This document shows positions 44,874-58,096 of a DNA stretch of 64,000 nucleotides, piece after piece. The first letter of the stretch is position 1; each line of letters starts with the position of its first letter. The stretch lies in the NCBI GenBank assembly GCA_011799875.1, contig CM022301.1:211317888-211381887 (forward strand). The letters run 5' to 3'. Below the pieces are notes generated by a model that was not told the DNA's origin, made no database searches, and saw nothing but the letters and a program-made list of their open reading frames with translations. Position numbers and translations under genes: made by a program. This DNA is from Thinopyrum elongatum (Eukaryota; Streptophyta; Magnoliopsida; Poales; Poaceae).

Positions 44874-46259
44874 TGATAACCCACAAGTATAGGGGATCAC
44901 AACAGTTTTCGAGGGTAGAGTATTCAACCCAAATTTATAGATTCGACACAAGGGGAGCCAAAGAATATTTGCAAGTATTAACAGCTAAGTTGTCAATTCA
45001 ACCACACCTGGAGATTATTTATCTGCAGCAAAGTGATTAGTAGCAAAGTAGTATGATAGTTTTGATAATAGTAGCAACAGCAATAGTAATGGTAACAGTG
45101 ATAGCAATGGTTTTGTTGCAGGTTCAATAGTAACAAGAGCAATAGTAACTTAGCAAGAACAATATGAGAGAAATTCGTAGGCATTGGATCGGTGAATTCA
45201 TTGGATGATATTCATCATATAACAGTCATAACCTAGGGCGATACGGCACTAGCTCCAGTTCATAAATATAAGGTAGGCATGTATTCCGTAAATAGTCATA
45301 CTTGCTTATGGAAAGAACTTGCATGACATCTTTTGTCCTACCCTCCCGTGGCAGCAGGGTCCTATTGGAAAGTAAGGGATATTAAGGCCTCCTTTTAATA
45401 GAGAACCGGAACAAAGCATTAACACATAATGAATACATGAACTCCTCAAACTACGGTCATCACCGAGAAGTGTCCCGACTTCTGTCACTCTGGGGTTGCC
45501 GGATCATAACACGTAGTAGGTGACTGTAACTTGCAAGATTGGATCTAGAACATAGATATAATGGTGATAACAAAAACGATTCAGATCTGAAATCATGGCA
45601 CCCGGGCCCAAAGTGACAAGCATTAAGCATGGCAAAGTCATAGCAACATCAATCTCAAAACATAATGGATACTAGGGATCAAGCCCTAACAAAACTAACT
45701 CGATTACATGATGAATCTCATCCAACTCCTCACCGACCAGCGAGCCTACAAAGGAATTACTCACTCCCGGTTGGGAGCATCATGGAATTGGCGATGGAGA
45801 AGGGTTGGTGATGACGAAGATCGAAGATGCCCCTCTCCGGAGCCCCAAACGGACTCCAGATCTGGCCTCCCAATGAAGAACAGGAGGTGGCGGCGGCTCC
45901 GTCTCGTGAAACGCGATAATTCCTTCTCCCTGGTTTTTTTCTCCGAAAATGTGATTTTATAGTATCAGGGTTGAGATCTGCCAGGCCACCAGGGGGGCGT
46001 GCCCTAGTGGGTTGTGCCCACCCAGGTGCCCCCCCCCCCTCCGGTGCTTCTTGGCTCCAGAAATTATCTTTTATTGTATAAAAATTCCTCGCAAAGTTTT
46101 GTTCCAATCCGAAAACTTTTATTTCTGCACAAAAACAACACCATCGTAGTTCTGCTGAAAACAGCGTCAGTCTGGGTTAGTTTCATTCAAATCATGCAAA
46201 TTAGAGTCCAAAACAAGAGGAAAAGCGTTAGGAAAAGTAGATACGACGGAGATGTATCA
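44874..46259 (-). repeat. 3' LTR of element G (Athila-like)
   Basis: 1,386 bp. Plus strand starts TGATAACCCACAAGTATAGG and ends GGAGATGTATCA, so the LTR reads TGATACATC... on the minus strand. A purine tract (GGGGGAGT on the minus strand, 46260-46268) follows. The LTR holds a run of irregular AGCAATAGTAA-type trinucleotide repeats at 45060-45150. The ends resemble those of element H, but the LTR is shorter and differs inside. Confidence 0.8.
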
Positions 46260-46962
46260 ACTCCCCCAAGCTTAAACCTTTGCTTGTCCTCAAGCAATTC
46301 AGTTAATAAACTGAAAGTGAAAAAGAAAAACTTTTACGAACTCTTTTGCTCTTGTTTACATAAATAAGCTTAAGTAGCACCCAGGTTTTCAGCAAAGATT
46401 ATAACTAACCATGTCAACAATAACTCTTAAAAATTATATTAACTCATATCAATGGCATAATCAACTAGCGAGCAATAATAAGATATCTCAAACAACAACA
46501 CTTTGTCAAAACAACCATGATATAATATGACAATAGTGGTATCTCGCTAGCCCTTTCTGAGACCGCAAAACATAAATGCAGAGCACCTCCAAAGTTCAAG
46601 CAGCGACTAAAAATTCTAATTCATGGTAGAGAAGATCCAGTCATGATGCACCCAACATTAGCTACACACAATGCATAAGGATGACAATAGTGCTCTTAGG
46701 TTCTGGCGCTTATTTGAGAAGGTGATGACACAACATAAAAGTAAATAGATAATCCCTTCGCAGAGGGAAGCAGGGATTTACAGAGGTGCCAGAGCTCAAG
46801 TTTTTAAAACAGAGGTAAATGAAATTTTGAGAAATGCACCCTTCTTGTTTACTTCGCGACCATTAGTTATCGGTATCTTCCATGCTAAACACATTAGTGG
46901 CGGTTCCCAAGCGATAAAAGTAAAGGTTTACTCCCCCTCCACCAACAATCACACTCCATGGC
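46260..46962 (-). other. 3' noncoding region of element G
   Basis: AT-rich sequence next to the 3' LTR, starting with the polypurine tract (minus strand TTTAAGCTTGGGGGAGT). No ORF is credible. Interrupted at 46963 by element H, and continued at 56728. Confidence 0.7.
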
Positions 46963-48483
46963 TGATGACCCACAAGTATAGGGGATCTATCATAGTCCTT
47001 TCGATAAGTAAGAGTGTCGAAGCCAACAAAGAGCAGAAGGAAATGACAAGCGGTTTTCAGCAAGGTATTCTCTGCAAGCACTGAAATTATCGGTAACAGA
47101 TAGTTGTGTGATAAGACAATTCGTAACGGGTAACAAGTAACAAAAGTAACTAAGGTGCAGCAAGGTGGCCCAATCCTTTTTTTAGTAAAGGACAAGCCTG
47201 GACAAACTCTTATATAAAGCAAAGCGCTCTCGTGGACACATGGGAATTGTTGTCAAGCTAGTTTTCATCATGCTCATATGATTCGCGTTCGTTACTTTGA
47301 TAATTTGATATGTGGGTGGACCGGTGCTTGGGTGCTGCCCTTCCTTGGACAAGCCTCCCACTTATGATTAACCCCTCTCGCAAGCATCCGCAACTACGAA
47401 AGAAGAATTAAGATAAATCTAGCCATAGCATAAAACATATGGATCCAAATCAGCCCCTTACGAAGCAACGCATAAATAGGGTTTAAGCTTCTGTCACTCT
47501 AGCAACCCATCATCTACTTATTACTTCCCAATGCCTTCCCCTAGGCCCAAATCATGGTGAAGTGTCATGTAGTCAACGTTCACATAACACCACTAGAGGA
47601 AAGACAACATACATCTCATCAAAATATCGAACGAATACCAAATTCTCATGATTACTTATAACAAGACTTCTCCCATGTCCTCAGGAACAAACGTAACTAC
47701 TCACAAAGCATATTCATGTTCATAATCAGAGGAGTATTAATTATCATTAAGGATCTGAACATATGATCTTCCACCGAATAAACCAACTAGCATCAACTAC
47801 AAGGAGTAATCAACACTACTAGCAACCCATAGGTACCAATCTGAGGTTTTGAGACAAAGATCGGATACAAGAGATGAACTAGGGTTTGAGAGGAGATGGT
47901 GCTGGTGAAGATGTTGATGGAGATTGACCCCCTCTCGATGAGAGGATCGTTGGTGATGATGATGGCTTCGATTTCCCCCTCCCGGAGGGAAGTTTCCCCG
48001 GCAGAACAGCTCCGCCAGAGCCCTAGATTGGTTCTGCCCAGGTTCCACCTCGAGACGGCGGCGCTTCGTCTCGAAAGCTTCCTTCTGATTTTTTCCAGGT
48101 CAAAACACACCATAGAGCAGAAGATGGGCATCGGGGGCCTGCCAGGTGGCCCACAAGGCAGGGGGCGCACCCAGGGGGTAGGGCGCGCCCTCCACCCTTG
48201 TGGATGGCTGGTGGCCCCCCTCTGGTGCTTTCTTCGCCCAATATTTTTTATTAATTCCAAAATGACTCTCCGTGAAGTTTCAAGAATTTTGGAGTTGTGC
48301 AGAATAGGTCTCTAATATTTGCTCCTTTTCCAGCCCAGAATTCCAGCTGCCGGCATTCTCCCTCTTCATGTAAACCTTGTAAAATAAGAGAGAAAATGCA
48401 TAAGTATTGTGCCATAATGTGTAATAACAGCCCATAATGCAATAAATATCAACATAAAAGCATGATGCAAAATGGACGTATCA
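46963..48483 (-). repeat. 3' LTR of element H
   Basis: 1,521 bp; minus strand TGATACGTCCATTTTGC...GGGTCATCA. The polypurine tract (AAGCTTGGGGGAGT, minus strand, 48484-48497) lies beside it. Confidence 0.9.
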
Positions 48484-50047
48484 ACTCCCCCAAGCTTAGA
48501 CCTCGCGTGTCCTCAAGTGAAAGCCGAAATCAAAAAATATGTCCACGTGTTTAGAGATAGAGGTGTCGATAAAATAAAATACAGACATGAGGGCATAATG
48601 ATCATCTTTAGAACAGCAACATATATTGTCATATAATTTCTTATGTTAAAGTAACAATTCATTCACAAGGTAAGGTATGAATCAAGAACTTCATTGAAAA
48701 CCAACAAACTATGATCTCAGTCATTGAAGCAATTGCAATTTATCATAACATCGGAAAGAGTCAATTTAAGAGCTTTTCAGCAAGTCCACATACTCAACTA
48801 TCATCTGATCTTTCACAATTGCTAACACTCACGCGATACTTATGTGTTCAAAGCTTCAATTGGACACAGAGAAAGATAGGGGCTTATAGTTTTGCCTCCC
48901 AACCTTTTACCTCAAGGGTAATGTCAACAATAATACTTTACGATAACCAATATCCGAGTGGGTATATATATCTAGATCTCTCCAACACATAGTGCTTGCC
49001 AAAAGAAAAAGTGTAAAAAGGAAAGGTGCAGATCACCATGGCTCTTGTATAAGGGTAGAAGATAAAAGTAAAAGATAGGCCCTTCGCAGAGGGAAGCAGA
49101 GGTTGTCATGCGCTTTTATGGTTGAATGTACAAAATCTTAATGCAAAAGAACGTCACTTTATATTGCCGCTTGTGATAAAGAACTTTATTATGCAGTCCG
49201 TCGCTTTTATTTCTTCCATGTCACAAGTTCGTATAAAGCTTATTTTCTTCACACTAATAGATCATACATATTTAGAGAGCAATTTTTATTGCTTGCACCG
49301 ATGACAACTTACTTGAAGGATCTTACTCAATCCATAGGTAGGTATGGTGGACTCTCATGGCAAAACTAGGTTTAGGGATGTTTGGATGCACAAGTAGTAT
49401 CTCTACTTGGTGCAAAGGATTTGGCTAGCATAAGAGAGAAAAGCAAGCTCAACCTGTTGGAGGATCCATGACAATATAACTTCTATTCAGATATAGGAAA
49501 ACATAACTCATTATGTTGTCTTCCTTGTCCAACATCAACCTTTTAGCATGTCATATTTTAATGAGTGCTCACAATTACAAAAGATGTCCAAGATCGTATA
49601 TTTGTATGTGGAACTTCTCTTTCTTTATTACTTCCTATTAATTGGAACAATGACCAAAACTATGTTTGTCAACTCCCAACAAATTTTATTCATCATACTC
49701 TTTATATGTGAGGTCATTACTCTCCATAAGATCAATATATGATCTCTTTATTTCCTTTTATTTCTTTCTCTTATTTTTATTCCCTCAAGATCATAGCAAG
49801 AAAGTAAAGCCCTCAACTCAAAACTACTCTTTATTATATATAACTCACGGACTCGATTACATAGATAGATCTCAAAACAAAACTCAAAGCTAGATCATAC
49901 TAAAACTTTATTCTACTAGATCAAGATATAACCAAAAGGATCGAACTAAGAAAAACGATAGAAGTAAAGGTGTGATAGTGTGATACGATACCGGGGCACC
50001 TCCCCCAAGCATGGCAGTTGCCAAGGGGAGTGCCCATACCCATGTAT
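48484..50047 (-). other. 3' noncoding region of element H
   Basis: About 1.5 kb, AT-rich, between the small ORF and the purine tract. Short ORFs on both strands show no coding signs. Long 3' noncoding regions are usual in Athila elements. Confidence 0.65.
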
Positions 50048-50425
50048 TTATATTTCTTTCTTCGGAGGTGGTGATGATGGAGTTGTTGATGAAGTAGTGC
50101 CACACTTCGAGCGCAGGAGATACTCCAATCTACGAATGATGCTCTGGAGGGTGATGATATGCTCTTGCAATAGAATATTTTCACGAGTGAGATATTTATT
50201 TTGCACACGAACTATTTCAATGATCTTAAAAGCTTCAATTTCAGTAGGGGTAAGATGATTGTAGTATGGTTGAAGAATGTCTTCTTCTTCTGCTGCCGGA
50301 ACTTGATCTCCCGCGACCTTCTTGATCTTGTCACCCTCGTTGGTTTCCCCAAGTTCTTCTCTCTTCATCTCTATCTTCATTAGCCAAGCATCGTCGCCAC
50401 CATTGTTGGAGGAGGGAGACGACAT
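50048..50425 (-). CDS. Small extra ORF of element H
   Basis: 125 codons, intact, from an ATG at 50425 (MSSPSSNNGGDDAWLMKIEM). A charged N-terminal half (KREELGETNEGDKIKKVAGD) leads to a leucine-rich amphipathic helix (LTRENILLQEHIITLQSIIR) that should form a coiled coil, and a Ser/Pro/Lys tail. It starts 21 bp after the end of pol. In Athila elements this position can hold an env-like gene. This one has no signal peptide or membrane segment, so I do not call it that. Unlike gag-pol, it has no stop or frameshift. Function unknown. Confidence 0.6.
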   Translation of the reverse strand: MSSPSSNNGGDDAWLMKIEMKREELGETNEGDKIKKVAGDQVPAAEEEDILQPYYNHLTPTEIEAFKIIEIVRVQNKYLTRENILLQEHIITLQSIIRRLEYLLRSKCGTTSSTTPSSPPPKKEI

Positions 50426-50445
50426 GATGCCTGGCCTTGAAAAAT

Positions 50446-53400
50446 CTATTCCTTTTTGGAGTCTGAGATATAATGTTTGATTCTTTGACCGTTTACCACC
50501 TTCGGATTTGTGCCTTCGGCGTTGTTGATTTTTATGGCACTGGAACGATAGACCTCCTTGATAATGTAAGGACCTTCCCATTTAGAGAGAAGCTTTCCTG
50601 CAAAACATCTTAAACGAGAGTTGTATAGCAAAACATGATCACCTACATTAAACTCACGCTTTTGTATCCTTTTGTCATGCCATCTTTTAACTTTTTCTTT
50701 AAACAACTTGGCATTCTCATAGGCTTGGGTTCTCCATTCATCAAGCGAGCTTATCTCAAATAACCTCTTCTCACCGGCAAGTTTGAAATCATAGTTGAGC
50801 TCTTTGATTGCCCAATAAGCTTTGTGTTCTAGTTCAAAAGGTAAGTGACAAGCCTTTCCATAAACCATTTTATATGGAGACATACCCATTGGGTTTTTAT
50901 AACCAGTTCTATAAGCCCATAATGCATCGTCAAGTTTCTTAGACCAATTCTTTCTAGATCTATTAATAGTCTTTTGCAAAATCAATTTAATCTCTCTATT
51001 GCTCAATTCTACTTAACCGCTAGACTGAGGATGATATGGAGATGCAATTCTATGGTTAACATCATATTTAGCAAGCATTTTACGGAAAGCACCATGAATA
51101 AAATGTGGACCATCATCAGTCATCAAATATATAGGGACTCCAAACCTTGGCAAAATAACTTCTTTAAGCATCTTCATAGAGGTGTTATGATCAGCACTAT
51201 TAGTTGGAATAGCTTCTACCCACTTAGTAACGTAATCAACAGCAACTAAAATATGTGTATACCCATTAGAGGAAGGAAAAGGTCCCATATAATCAAAGCC
51301 CCAAACATCGAATGGTTCAATAACAAGTGAATAATTAATAGGCATTTCCTGGCGTCTACTAATATTACCAATTCTCTGGCATTCATCACAAGACAAGACA
51401 AACTTACGGGCATCCTTGAAGAGAGTAGGCCAATAAAAACCGGATTGCAATACCTTGTGTGCAGTTCTATCTCCAGCGTGGTGTCCTTCGTAAGCTTCGG
51501 AGTGGCACTTGCGTAGGATCTGTTCCTGTTCATGCTCAGGTACACAACGTCTAATAACACCATCTACTCCTTCTTTATAAAGGTGTGGGTCATCCCAAAA
51601 GTAATGTCTTAAATCATAGAAAAACTTTTTCTTTTGTTGGTATGTGAAACTAGGTGGTATAAATTTAGCAACAATGTAATTAGCATAATCAGCATACCAC
51701 GGAGTATTACGAGAAGCATTTATGACGGCTAATTGTTCATCAGGAAAGCTATCATCAATAGGCAGTGGGTCATCAAGAATATTTTCTAACCTAGACAAGT
51801 TGTCTGCAACGGGGTTCTCGGCTCCCTTTCTATCAATAATATGCAAATCAAATTCTTGTAGCAAGAGAACCCATCTAATAAGTCTAGGTTTAGCATCTTT
51901 CTTTTCCATAAGATATTTAATAGCAGCATGATCAGTGTGAACAGTTACTTTGGAATCAACAATATAAGATCTGAACTTATCACAAGCAAAGACAACTGCT
52001 AAAAATTCTTTTTCAGCAGTAGCATAATTTCTTTGGGCACTGTCTAGAGTTTTACTAGCATAATGAATAACATTCAATTTCTTATCAACTCTTTGCCCTA
52101 GAACAGCACCAACAGCATAATCACTAGCATCACACATAATTTCAAAGGGTAAATTCCAATCAGGTGGTTGAACAATAGGTGCAGAAATCAAGGCTTTCTT
52201 AAGTATTTCAAATGCTTCTACACAATCATCATCAAAAACAAAAGGAACATCTTTTTGCAAGAGATTGGTGAGAGGCCTTGAAATTTTAGAGAAGTCTTTA
52301 ATAAACCTCGTATAGAAACCAACATGACCAAGGAAACTTCTTATACCTTTGATATCTTTAGGACACGGCATCTTTTCAATAGCATCTACTTTAGCTTTAT
52401 CAACTTCAATACATCTTTCAGAAATTTTATGCCCCAAGACAATACCTTCATTAACCATAAAGTGGCACTTCTCCCAATTCAAGACAATATTAGTTTCTTC
52501 ACATCTCTGCAAAACTCGATCAAGGTTGCTTAAGCAATCATCAAAAGAAGTTTCAGAAACGGAGAAATCATCCATGAAAACCTCAACAATCTTTTCACAA
52601 AAATCAGAGAATATAGCAGTCATACATCTTTGAAAGGTAGCAGGTGCATTGCATAAACCAAAAGGCATACTTCTATAAGCAAAGGTACCGAAAGGGCAAG
52701 TAAAAGTGGTCTTTTCCTGATCATATTTTGACACAGGTATTTGAGAAAAACCAGAATAACCATCTAGAAAGCAAAAAATGTGTATGTTTGGATAGTCTTT
52801 CTAGCATTTGATCAATAAAAGGTAGAGGGTAATGATCTTTTCTAGTAGCTTTATTTAATTTGCAAAAATAAATTACCATTCTATAACCTGTAACAATTCT
52901 TTGTGGAATCAATTCATTCTTATCATTTGGAACAACAGTAATACCTCCCTTTTTAGGGACACAATGAATGGGACTTACCCATCTACTATCAGCAATAGGA
53001 TAAATTATACCTGCCTCCAGAAGCTTTAGTATTTCATTTCTTACCACTTCTTTCATCTTAGGATTTAATCATCGCTGATGATCAACAACAGGTTTAGCAT
53101 CATGCTCCAAATTAATTTTGTGCTGACATAGAGTGGGACTAATGCCCTTAAGATCATCAAGAGTATATCCAATAGCGGCACGGTGCTTCTTCAGAGTTTT
53201 CAATAATTTCTTTTCTTCATGCTCTGAAAGGTTAGCACTAATAATAACAGGATATATCTTCTTTTCATCAAGATAAGCATATTTCAAAGTATCAGGTAAT
53301 TGTTTAAGCTCAAACACGGGATCTTCCTTGGGTGGAGGAGGATCCCCAAGGATTTGAACAGGCAAGTTGTGTTTCAAAACAGGCCCTTGATTAAAGAATA

Positions 53401-55099
53401 TTTCATCTATTTCCCTTCTTTCATTCATAAACATATCATTTTCATGGTCTAGCAAATATTGTTCTAAGGGATCAGTAGGAGGCACGGCAATAGAAGCAAG
53501 ACCAATAATTTCATCCTTACTAGGCAATTCTTTATCATGGGGTTGTCTACGAAATTTAGTGAAATTAAAATCATGAGACATATCCCCTAAACCAATAGTA
53601 ACAATATCTTTCTCACAGTCTATCTTAGCATTAACGGTATTCAAGAAAGGTCTACCAAATATAATGGGACAAAAGTCATCTTGTGGGGAAGCAAGAACAA
53701 GAAAATCAGTAGGGTATTTTATTTTCCCACACAAGACTTCAACATCTCTAACAATCCCAATTCATGATATAGTATCTCTATTGGCAAGCTTAATAGTAAC
53801 ATTAATATCCTCTATCTCAGCAGGTGCAATATCATTCATAATTTCTTTATATAAAGTAAAAGGAATTGCACTCACACTAGCACCCACATCACATAAGCCA
53901 TGATAACAATGATCTCCTATTTTAACAGAAACAACTGGCATGCCAACAACAGGTCTATGTTTATCTTTAATATCGGGTTTAGCAATTCTAGCAGCTTCAT
54001 CACAGAAATAAATAACATGCCCATCAATATTATCAACCAAGAGATCTTTAACCATAGCAATGCTAGGTTCAACTTTAATTTGTTCAGGGGGTGTAGGTGT
54101 TCTAGTATAACTCTTACAAACCACAGTTGACGCTTTAGCATGATCATTTATTCTAACAGGAAAAGGTGGTTTCTCAATATAAGCAGTAGGAACAATAGGA
54201 TCAGCATTATAAGTAATAATTTCTTCTTTAACTTTAATAGGTTCTACTACTTTAGCTTCAATGAGAGGATGATATTTAAACCACTTCTCCTTAGGGAGAT
54301 CAACATGAGTAGCAAATGATTCACAGAAAGAAGCTACTATCTCAGAGTCAAGTCCATATTTGGTGCTAAAATCACGAAAAGCATCGGTATCCATAAAATA
54401 TTTAACACAATCAAACTTAAGGTTTATACCTGACTCATTACCTTTGTCGAGTTCCCAATCTTTAGAGTTGCGTTTAATTCTTTCCAATAAATCCCATTTG
54501 AATTCAATATCCTTCTTCATAAAAGAACTAGTACAAGAAGTATCGAGCATGGATCGATCATTATGAGAAAGCCGAGCATAAAATTTTTGAATAATAATTT
54601 CTCTTGAGAGCTCATGATTGGGGCATGAATATAACATTAACTTAAGCCTCCCCCAAGCTTGAGCAATACTTTCTCCTTCACGAGGCCAAAAATTATAAAT
54701 ATAATTCCGATCACGATGAACCAGATGCATAGGATAAAACTTCTGATGAAATTCCAATTTCAATCGATTGTTGTTCCATGATCCAATATCATCACATAGC
54801 CTATACCATGTCAATGCCTTCTCCTTCAAATATAAAGGGGAGACCTTCTTCTTGACTTCATCCTCGGGCAAACCTGCAAGCTTAAATAATCCACAAACTT
54901 CATCCACATAGATTAGATGCATATCAGGATGTAGTGTTCCATCTCCTGTATAAGGATTAGCTAGTAGTTTCTCTATCATACCCAAAGGAATTTCATAATA
55001 ACTATTTTCAGTAGGTGCAGTGGGTTGAGGGGCAACTCTTTGCTCTTCTGGTCGGGGTGAAGATACCCAGAACAAACCCCTCAAAGGATTATTTTCCAT
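50446..55099 (-). pseudogene. gag-pol of element H (Athila, Ty3/gypsy)
   Basis: Reads on the minus strand from ATG at 55099. Gag (to 53762) has an Athila-type core (YLKEKALTWYRLCDDI; NYIYNFWPREGESIAQAW), then a protease with LCDVGASVSAIP near 53885. Pol: RT with VFMDDFSV near 52575 (F for Y in the usual YxDD), RNase H ([23 protein letters not shown]), integrase with an H-H-C-C finger, WGFDYMGPF, and the last acidic residue just after a stop (VELSNREIK). Breaks: TGA at 53762 and 53069, an extra base in the A-run at 52773-52778 (frameshift), and TAA at 51013. Two of the stops fit CpG or Gln-codon C-to-T decay. Confidence 0.9.
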
Positions 55100-55174
55100 A
55101 GTAGAAAGTAACAGTAAATTTCAGCACACTATATAAATGTTCCTTACCAAATTCCACTTACCAAAGGCGCTTCA

Positions 55175-55193
55175 CTCCCTGGCAACGGCGCCA
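55175..55193 (-). promoter_or_regulatory. Primer binding site of element H (tRNA-Asp type)
   Basis: Minus strand TGGCGCCGTTGCCAGGGAG, twelve bases after the 5' LTR. This is the tRNA-Asp-type primer site common in Athila and related gypsy elements. Confidence 0.75.
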
Positions 55194-55204
55194 GAAAAGA
55201 ATCT

Positions 55205-56727
55205 TGATGACCCACAAGTATAGGGGATCTATCGTAGTCCTTTCGATAAGTAAGAGTGTCGAACCCAACGAGGAGTAGAAGGAAATGACAAGCGGTTTTC
55301 AGCAAGGTATTCTCTACAAGCACTGAAATTATCGGTAACAGATAGTTGTGTGATAAGATAATTCGTAACGGGTAACAAGTAACAAAAGTAACTAAGGTGC
55401 ATCAAGGTGGCCCAATCCTTTTTGTAGTAAAGGAAAAGCCTGGACGAACTCTTATATAAAGCAAAGCGCTCCCGAGGACACATGGGAATTGTTGTCAAGC
55501 TAGTTTTCATCATGCTCATATGATTCGCGTTCGTTACTTTGATAATTTCATATGTGGGTGGACCGGTGCTTGGGTTCTGCCCTTCCTTGGACAAGCCTCC
55601 CACTTATGATTAACCCCTCTCGCAAGCATCTGCAACTACGAAAGAAGAATTAAGATAAATCTAACCATAGCATGAAACATATGGATCCAAATCAGCCCCT
55701 TACGAAGCAACGCATAAACTAGGGTTTAAGCTTCTGTCACTCTAGCAACCCATCATCTACTTATTACTTCCCAATGCCTTCCCCTAGGCCCAAATCATGG
55801 TGAAGTGTCATGTAGTCTACGTTCACATAACACCACTAGAGGAAAGACAACATACATCTCATCAAAATATCGAACGAATACCAAATTCACATGATTACTT
55901 ATAACAAGACTTCTCCCATGTCCTCAGGAACAAACGTAACTACTCACAAAGCATATTCATGTTCATAATCAGAGGAGTAATAATTATCATTAAGGATCTA
56001 AACATATGATCTTCCACCGGATAAACCAACTAGCATCAACTACAAGGAGTAATCAACACTACTAGCAACCCACAGGTACCAATCTGAGGTTTTGAGACAA
56101 AGATCGGATACAAGAGATGAACTAGGGTTTGAGAGGAGATGGTGCTGGTAAAGATGTTGATGGAGATTGACCCCCTCTCGATGAGAGGGTCGTTGGTGAT
56201 GACGATGGCTTCGATTTCCCTGTCCCGAAGGGAAGTTTCCCCGGCAGAACAGCTCCACCGGAGCCCTAGATTGGTTCTGCCCAGGTTCAACCTCAAGCCG
56301 GTGGCGCTTCATCCCGAAAGCTTCCTTCTGATTTTTTCCAGGTCAAAACACACCATATAGCAGAAGATGGGCATCGGGGGCCCTGCCAGGTGGCCCACAA
56401 GGCAGGGTGCGCGCCCAGGGGGTAGGGCTCACCCTCCACCCTTGTGGATGGCTGGTGGCCCCCCTCTGGTGCTTTCTTTGCCCAATATTTTTTATTAATT
56501 CCAAAATGACTCTCTGTGAAGTCTCAGGACTTTTGGAGTTGTGCAGAATAGGTCTCTAATATTTGCTCCTTTTCCAGCCAACAATTCCAGCTGCCGGCAT
56601 TCTCCCTCTTCATGTAAACCTTGTAAAATAAGAGAGAAAAGGCATAAGTATTGTGCCATAATGTGTAATAACAGCCCATAATGCAATAAATATCAACATA
56701 AAAGCATGATGCAAAATGGACGTATCA
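55205..56727 (-). repeat. 5' LTR of element H
   Basis: 1,523 bp, with the same ends as the 3' LTR and two bases longer. It includes the GC-rich tract near 56350-56460 and the start TGATACGTCC at 56727. Confidence 0.9.
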
Positions 56728-58096
56728 ACGGCTGGTCCGAAACAACGGGTACCGTCCATACCAACAACAGTCCTGGGGGAGTTTTGTTTAATTATTTGCA
56801 ATTTGAGTTCGGGACTGGGAATCCCTATTACCGCCCCTCCCGTGCAAGGACGAGTGAATAAACACTCGTCATGAGAATAACCCGCTTAACATGGAAGATA
56901 CTGACTACCTCCTGTCGCTCTATGAACAATCCAGGCACACAAAAAAGGATATTTATTTGATGTTTTTAGAGGTGGCACATGCAAATTTACTTAGGACGGC
57001 AAGGTAATACCGCATATAGGTAGGTATGGTGGACTCATCTGGGATAACTCGGGTTTCAGGATTTTTGATGCAAAAGCAGAATTCTCGCTTAGTACAGGCG
57101 AAGGCTACCAATTAGGTTGAGAAGCGGCCAGCTAGAGAGCAAAAATGGTCATGAACATGCATTATGCATAAGTAACATTGGATACTAGCATGAGTAGGAT
57201 ATGAACACCATGAACATAAATATCATAGAGGCTATGTTGGTTTTGATTCAACTACATGCATGAACATGTGCCAAGTCAAGCCACTCAAACATTCAGAGGA
57301 GGATACCATATCATCATACTACATCACAATCATTTTAACGCAATGTTGACATCTAAGATAAATCATTATCCACTCCTAGCTACTTAAGCATGGTATGAGA
57401 AACTATAATCTCTAATTGTCATTGCAAACATGTTTGATCATAATAGGCTGAATCATGGATACTAGGTTAAACATATTTACAAAAACAGAGCAAGTTGCGT
57501 TCATACCCGTTTCTCTCTGCCACAGCCAGTTCATCAGATATCGTCATTATTGCCTTTCACTGCACGACCGAACATTTTATTCAAAAGGAGAAGACAGGGT
57601 AACATGGGCTCTCTGTTAGATCATCAATAATGCGTGTGAGAGCCAATCAACATTTTCATCGTGGTCTTCTCCTCGGTAAGACTCAACGAAAAGAAAAGAA
57701 ATTCAGAGAAACACAATGAAATATTTTTGGAGTTTTTGGGTTTTCTGGAAGAAAGCAAATTAAAGAAATAAAAACAAAAACGAGAAAAACTATTTACACG
57801 GGAGAGCTCCCAACAAGCAAAAGAAGAACAAGGAAATCTTTTTGGGTTTTCTTTTTAATACTACAACTAATTAAAATAGGAAGAAAAACCGAAAAGAAGC
57901 AGGAAATATTTTTTGGATTTTCTCAAAGTTTTTCGAACACACAAGAAGAAGGCGAGAAAATAAATCTAGCATGGATAATACAATGAAAAAGTATGAACAC
58001 CGACAACTGGAATGAAATGTGTGCTCATGAATGTAATGTCGGTGGAAATACGTACTCCCCCAAGCTTAGGCTTTTGACCTAACTTGGTAATCGCTG
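56728..58096 (-). other. Noncoding internal region of element G
   Basis: Continues element G beyond H; the flanks join as ...CTCCA-CGGCTGGTCCG. AT-rich, without a credible ORF. A second purine tract, minus strand AAGCCTAAGCTTGGGGGAGT, stands near 58053-58072. It repeats the tract beside the 3' LTR and may be a secondary plus-strand primer. Confidence 0.6.

Larger units (their letters stand above)
46963..56727 (-). mobile_element. Complete Athila-type gypsy element H (Sabrina-like)
   Basis: A 9,765-bp element on the minus strand with LTRs at 55205-56727 (5') and 46963-48483 (3'). It is flanked by ATGGC (46958-46962) and ACGGC (56728-56732), a 5-bp target duplication with one change. It contains a tRNA-Asp-type primer site, gag-pol, a small extra ORF and a purine tract. 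The gag and LTR look like Sabrina of Triticeae by recognition. In the first 300 bp of the LTRs I count about 13 differences, so it is not a very recent insertion. Host: internal region of element G. Confidence 0.9.

Noticed and set aside
45060..45150. Possible microsatellite or minisatellite locus (AGCAATAGTAA-like units)
   Set aside because: Irregular and short, and part of the LTR of element G, so it is listed only as an LTR detail.
50446..55099. Possible active autonomous Athila element
   Set aside because: Three stop codons, one frameshift and diverged LTRs make this copy inactive.
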